A stretch of DNA of 7,604 nt from Halobacteriales archaeon SW_5_68_122. GTDB lineage: Archaea; Halobacteriota; Halobacteria; Halobacteriales; Haloarculaceae. Position 1 is the stretch's first letter; each line of letters begins with the position of its first letter. The stretch covers positions 1-7,604 of the forward strand of contig PXSL01000080.1 of NCBI GenBank assembly GCA_003022815.1, in the 5' to 3' direction. Positions 5,682-7,604 of this stretch are shown here, piece after piece. Both the position numbers and the translations under genes were made by a program. The notes under the pieces are model-generated. The model was not told the DNA's origin and did not search any database. It was given only the letters and a program-made list of their open reading frames with translations.

Positions 5682-6671
5682 ATGACCACTTCGAGCGCGC
5701 CGGGGAAGGTGTACCTCTTCGGCGAACATGCCGTCGTCTACGGCGAGCCGGCCGTCCCGTGTGCAATCGAGCGCCGCGCGCGGGTGACCGTCGAGGAGCG
5801 GTCCGACGAGCAAGTCCGCGTCGAGGCGGAGGAACTGACCCTCGACGGCTTCGCCGTGACCTGGGGCGGCGACGCCGACGACAGACCGGACGTGAACGTT
5901 CCGACGCCGCTGGTGGAGGCCGCGATGGGCTACATCGACGGCGCGCTGGCACAGGCCCGCGACGCCGCCGACGCACCCGGAGCCGGCTTCGACATCACCG
6001 TCGAGAGCGACATCCCGCTGGGGGCGGGACTGGGCTCCTCGGCGGCCGTCGTCGTCGCCGGCATCGACGCCGCGACGCGGGAACTCGGGATCGAGCTACC
6101 CCCGGAGGAACTCGCCGACCGGGCCTACCGTGTCGAACGCGAGGTCCAGGACGGCCAGGCCTCCCGGGCGGATACGTTCTGTTCGGCAATGGGTGGGGCC
6201 GTCCGCGTGCAGGGCGACGCCTGTCGACGCCTCGAGGATGTCCCGAACCTACCGTTCGTGGTAGGGTACGACGGCGGCGCCGGCGACACGGGCGAACTGG
6301 TCGCCAGCGTCCGGGCGCTGAAAGATGAGTACGGCTTCGCCGGCGACACCGTCGAGGCCATCGGCGACATCGTCAGAAGCGGGGACGCCGCGCTCCGGGC
6401 CGGCGACGTTGAGGAGGTCGGCCGGCTGATGGACTTCAACCACGGCCTGCTGTCGGCGCTCGGGGTCTCGGCACGCTCGCTGGACGCGATGGTGTGGGCC
6501 GCCCGGGAGGCCGACGCGCTCGGCGCGAAACTGACCGGCGCCGGCGGCGGTGGTTGCGTCGTCGCCCTCGACCACAGCGAGCAGACCCACACCGCCCTGC
6601 AGTACACCCCCGGATGCGAGAAGGCATTCCGGGCCGAACTGGACACCGAAGGCGTCCGGATCGAGGAATGA
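5682..6671 (+). CDS. mvk: Mevalonate kinase
   Basis: A 329-residue GHMP-superfamily kinase that phosphorylates mevalonate to mevalonate 5-phosphate in the cytosol, feeding isoprenoid synthesis for archaeal ether lipids. All three GHMP motifs are seen: motif 1 SAPGKVYLFGEHAVVYG (residues 5-21), the ATP-binding motif 2 PLGAGLGSSAA (112-122), and the C-terminal motif 3 KLTGAGGGGC (283-292). The likely catalytic Asp is D164 in GQASRADTF. The characteristic MDFNHGLLSALGVS segment supports mevalonate kinase rather than homoserine or galactokinase. The start is set by the TATA box 25 bases upstream. Its stop overlaps the ipk ATG (ATGA), so the two enzymes are made from one transcript. Length is normal and no lesion is visible. 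Confidence 0.94.
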   Translation: MTTSSAPGKVYLFGEHAVVYGEPAVPCAIERRARVTVEERSDEQVRVEAEELTLDGFAVTWGGDADDRPDVNVPTPLVEAAMGYIDGALAQARDAADAPGAGFDITVESDIPLGAGLGSSAAVVVAGIDAATRELGIELPPEELADRAYRVEREVQDGQASRADTFCSAMGGAVRVQGDACRRLEDVPNLPFVVGYDGGAGDTGELVASVRALKDEYGFAGDTVEAIGDIVRSGDAALRAGDVEEVGRLMDFNHGLLSALGVSARSLDAMVWAAREADALGAKLTGAGGGGCVVALDHSEQTHTALQYTPGCEKAFRAELDTEGVRIEE

Positions 6672-7396
6672 CGACCGTGCTGAAGCTTGGGGGCAGCGTC
6701 GTCACCGAGAAGGACGACCCCGAGACGGTCGACCGGGTGGCCCTCGAACGGGCCGCCGGCGCGCTCGCGGACCGTGACGACATCGTACTCGTCCACGGCG
6801 GCGGGAGTTTCGGCCACCACCACGCCGCGAAGTACGGCGTCTCGACGACGCAGGGCACGGACGACCCGGCCGCGATCAGGGCGATACACGGCGCGATGAG
6901 ACGGCTCAACGCCGCGGTCGTCAGGGCGCTCGCCGAGGCGGCGGTGCCAGCACTGCCGGTGCATCCGATGTCGACGGCCGACCGCGACGGGAGCGGCGAT
7001 CTAACGCTCCCGACCGGACAGGTCGAGACGATGCTCGAAGAGGGGTTCGTGCCCGTGCTCCACGGCGACGGCGTCGTCCATGCGGGGAAGGGAGCGACTG
7101 TCCTCTCGGGGGACGAACTCGTGGTCGTCCTGGCCGAGGCGCTGGCGGCCGACCGGGTCGGCGTCTGTTCGGCGGTCGAAGGCGTCTACGACGACGACGG
7201 GAGCGTCATCGACCGCATCGAATCGTTCGAGTCGGCGGCCGGCACCCTCGGCGGTAGCGACGCGACCGACGTCAGCGGCGGAATGGCCGGGAAGGTGCGG
7301 GCACTACTGGGCCTCGACGCGCCGGCGCACGTGTTCGACCTCGACGGTCTGGAGGCGTTCCTCGACGGTGACGAACCGGGGACACGAATCGAGTGA
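6668..7396 (+). CDS. ipk: Isopentenyl phosphate kinase
   Basis: A 242-residue amino acid kinase-fold enzyme that converts isopentenyl phosphate to isopentenyl diphosphate with ATP. Evidence: N-terminal VLKLGGSVVT (Lys6 and the Gly-rich loop at 7-10), the HGGGSFGH motif at 43-50 whose final His50 corresponds to the phosphate-binding/catalytic His that distinguishes IPK from other kinases of this fold, HPMSTADRDG at ~97-106, LHGDGVV, and the nucleotide-binding DVSGGMAGK at 201-209. It overlaps mvk by four bases. Paired with mvk it fits the archaeal alternative mevalonate route, in which a phosphomevalonate decarboxylase (not encoded here) makes the isopentenyl phosphate. The gene appears complete. 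Confidence 0.93.
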   Translation: MTTVLKLGGSVVTEKDDPETVDRVALERAAGALADRDDIVLVHGGGSFGHHHAAKYGVSTTQGTDDPAAIRAIHGAMRRLNAAVVRALAEAAVPALPVHPMSTADRDGSGDLTLPTGQVETMLEEGFVPVLHGDGVVHAGKGATVLSGDELVVVLAEALAADRVGVCSAVEGVYDDDGSVIDRIESFESAAGTLGGSDATDVSGGMAGKVRALLGLDAPAHVFDLDGLEAFLDGDEPGTRIE

Positions 7397-7507
7397 AGGT
7401 TTAAATCCGGGAACGGGGCCAGACGGACTGTGGCCGAGTGAATTGTCCGGGCGCGTCCAGCGGGAGCGCGGTGCAGCGCATCCGGCACAGCAGTCCGCAC
7501 CGCCTTT
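7397..7507 (+). other. Unassigned spacer between ipk and IS end
   Basis: No gene recognised. It holds TTTAAAT at 7400-7406, which resembles a TATA box with a start expected near 7430, but the first GTG after it (7430) is closed by TGA after three codons. A 7-bp inverted repeat, GCGGTGC at 7468-7474 and GCACCGC at 7497-7503, with a 22-base loop lies right beside the IS end. In many haloarchaea other genes follow ipk closely (RNase J, as I recall), but no start of such a gene is seen. The spacer may be the disrupted promoter region of the next gene, or may partly belong to the element. Confidence 0.4.
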
Positions 7508-7604
7508 GACATCCTCCCCGCGTTGAAGCACGGGGATTCCTCGGGGGCGATGCAGCCAGCTATCGCGCCGAGTGAACTTGCGGGTCTGCTGACGCCTCGT
7601 TGGT
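7508..7604 (-). mobile_element. End of an IS200/IS605-type (IS1341/TnpB) element, partial
   Basis: GACATCCTCCCCGCG at 7508-7522 followed by CACGGGGATTCC at 7529-7540 is the reverse complement of the ending seen behind many tnpB genes of archaea and bacteria (GGAATCCCC...GGGGAGGATGTC). A short hairpin, CCCCG 7516-7520 with CGGGG 7531-7535, lies in it, and a second stem, GCGAT 7547-7551 with ATCGC 7562-7566, follows. Such subterminal palindromes are the recognition sites of TnpA-type HUH transposases. In tnpB elements the transcript of this end forms the guide-type RNA (omega RNA, called sotRNA in Halobacterium). The orientation implies tnpB on the minus strand beyond the right edge. The exact boundary is uncertain; these elements make no target duplication. 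Confidence 0.6.
7560..7604 (-). CDS. Possible C-terminal tail of a TnpB-like protein
   Basis: On the minus strand a frame enters from the right edge and ends at TAG (7560-7562), giving only 14 residues, TNEASADPQVHSAR. Its place, about 20 bases before the element-end hairpin in minus-strand direction, is where a tnpB stop codon is expected. The tail itself carries no diagnostic motif; the zinc-ribbon and RuvC-like catalytic part would be outside the window. Two other minus-strand frames are also open through this stretch, so the assignment rests on position alone. Confidence 0.25.
   Translation of the reverse strand, partial: TNEASADPQVHSAR

Noticed and set aside
5596..5976. N-terminal extension of the Nudix gene to 5976
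   Set aside because: The extension is Arg/Pro-rich, overlaps mvk codons on the other strand and crosses the mvk promoter; the family-like sequence starts at the GTG at 5595.
6125..6964. 279-codon minus-strand ORF over mvk/ipk
   Set aside because: Shadow of two clearly identified plus-strand kinases; no family motif.
7394..7412. GGTTTAAATCC looked like a tRNA T-arm
   Set aside because: The flanking bases do not form a 5-bp stem and no acceptor or anticodon arm can be built around it.

Overview
The window is from a haloarchaeon (class Halobacteria). The DNA is very GC-rich and the proteins are strongly acidic. Genes are packed with 1-8 base overlaps or almost no spacers, and the gene order is the conserved haloarchaeal ribosomal protein/RNA polymerase operon. 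Wording of S2, L18e and S9 recalls Haloarcula-type sequences, but genus placement is only a guess.

Left block, plus strand, bases 1-5035: 3' end of rps4 (uS4), rps11 (uS11), rpoD (RNA polymerase Rpo3), a non-coding spacer with two GC hairpins, tRNA-Leu(CAG), rpl18e (eL18), rpl13 (uL13), rps9 (uS9), rpoN (Rpo10), rpoK (Rpo6), eno (enolase) and rps2 (uS2). Ribosomal proteins, three RNAP subunits and a glycolytic enzyme are therefore co-transcribed, with a leucine tRNA embedded. Middle, bases 5059-5595, minus strand: a convergent Nudix-fold protein with a degenerate Nudix box. Right block, plus strand: mvk (mevalonate kinase), with a TATA box placed for a leaderless transcript, overlapping ipk (isopentenyl phosphate kinase). 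These are the first and last kinases of the archaeal mevalonate route to isopentenyl diphosphate for ether lipids. After about 110 unassigned bases the window ends inside what looks like the 3' end of an IS200/IS605-type (IS1341/TnpB) element lying on the minus strand.

The most unusual feature is that three genes in the operon appear to have lost short pieces at otherwise highly conserved places. (1) rpl18e has no start codon and lacks its first ~27 residues; the frame emerges directly from the tRNA. (2) rps9 lacks exactly 32 N-terminal codons, an in-frame 96-base loss that removes the conserved Lys-rich strand. (3) eno has lost its last ~15 codons and stop and is joined in frame to rps2, which has lost its start, giving one 655-codon reading frame. 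Enolase also carries a 17-codon in-frame insertion made of two small GC hairpins with a 9-base direct repeat. These may be real deletions, or assembly errors at three points; the sequence alone cannot separate the two, and read coverage over the junctions would decide.
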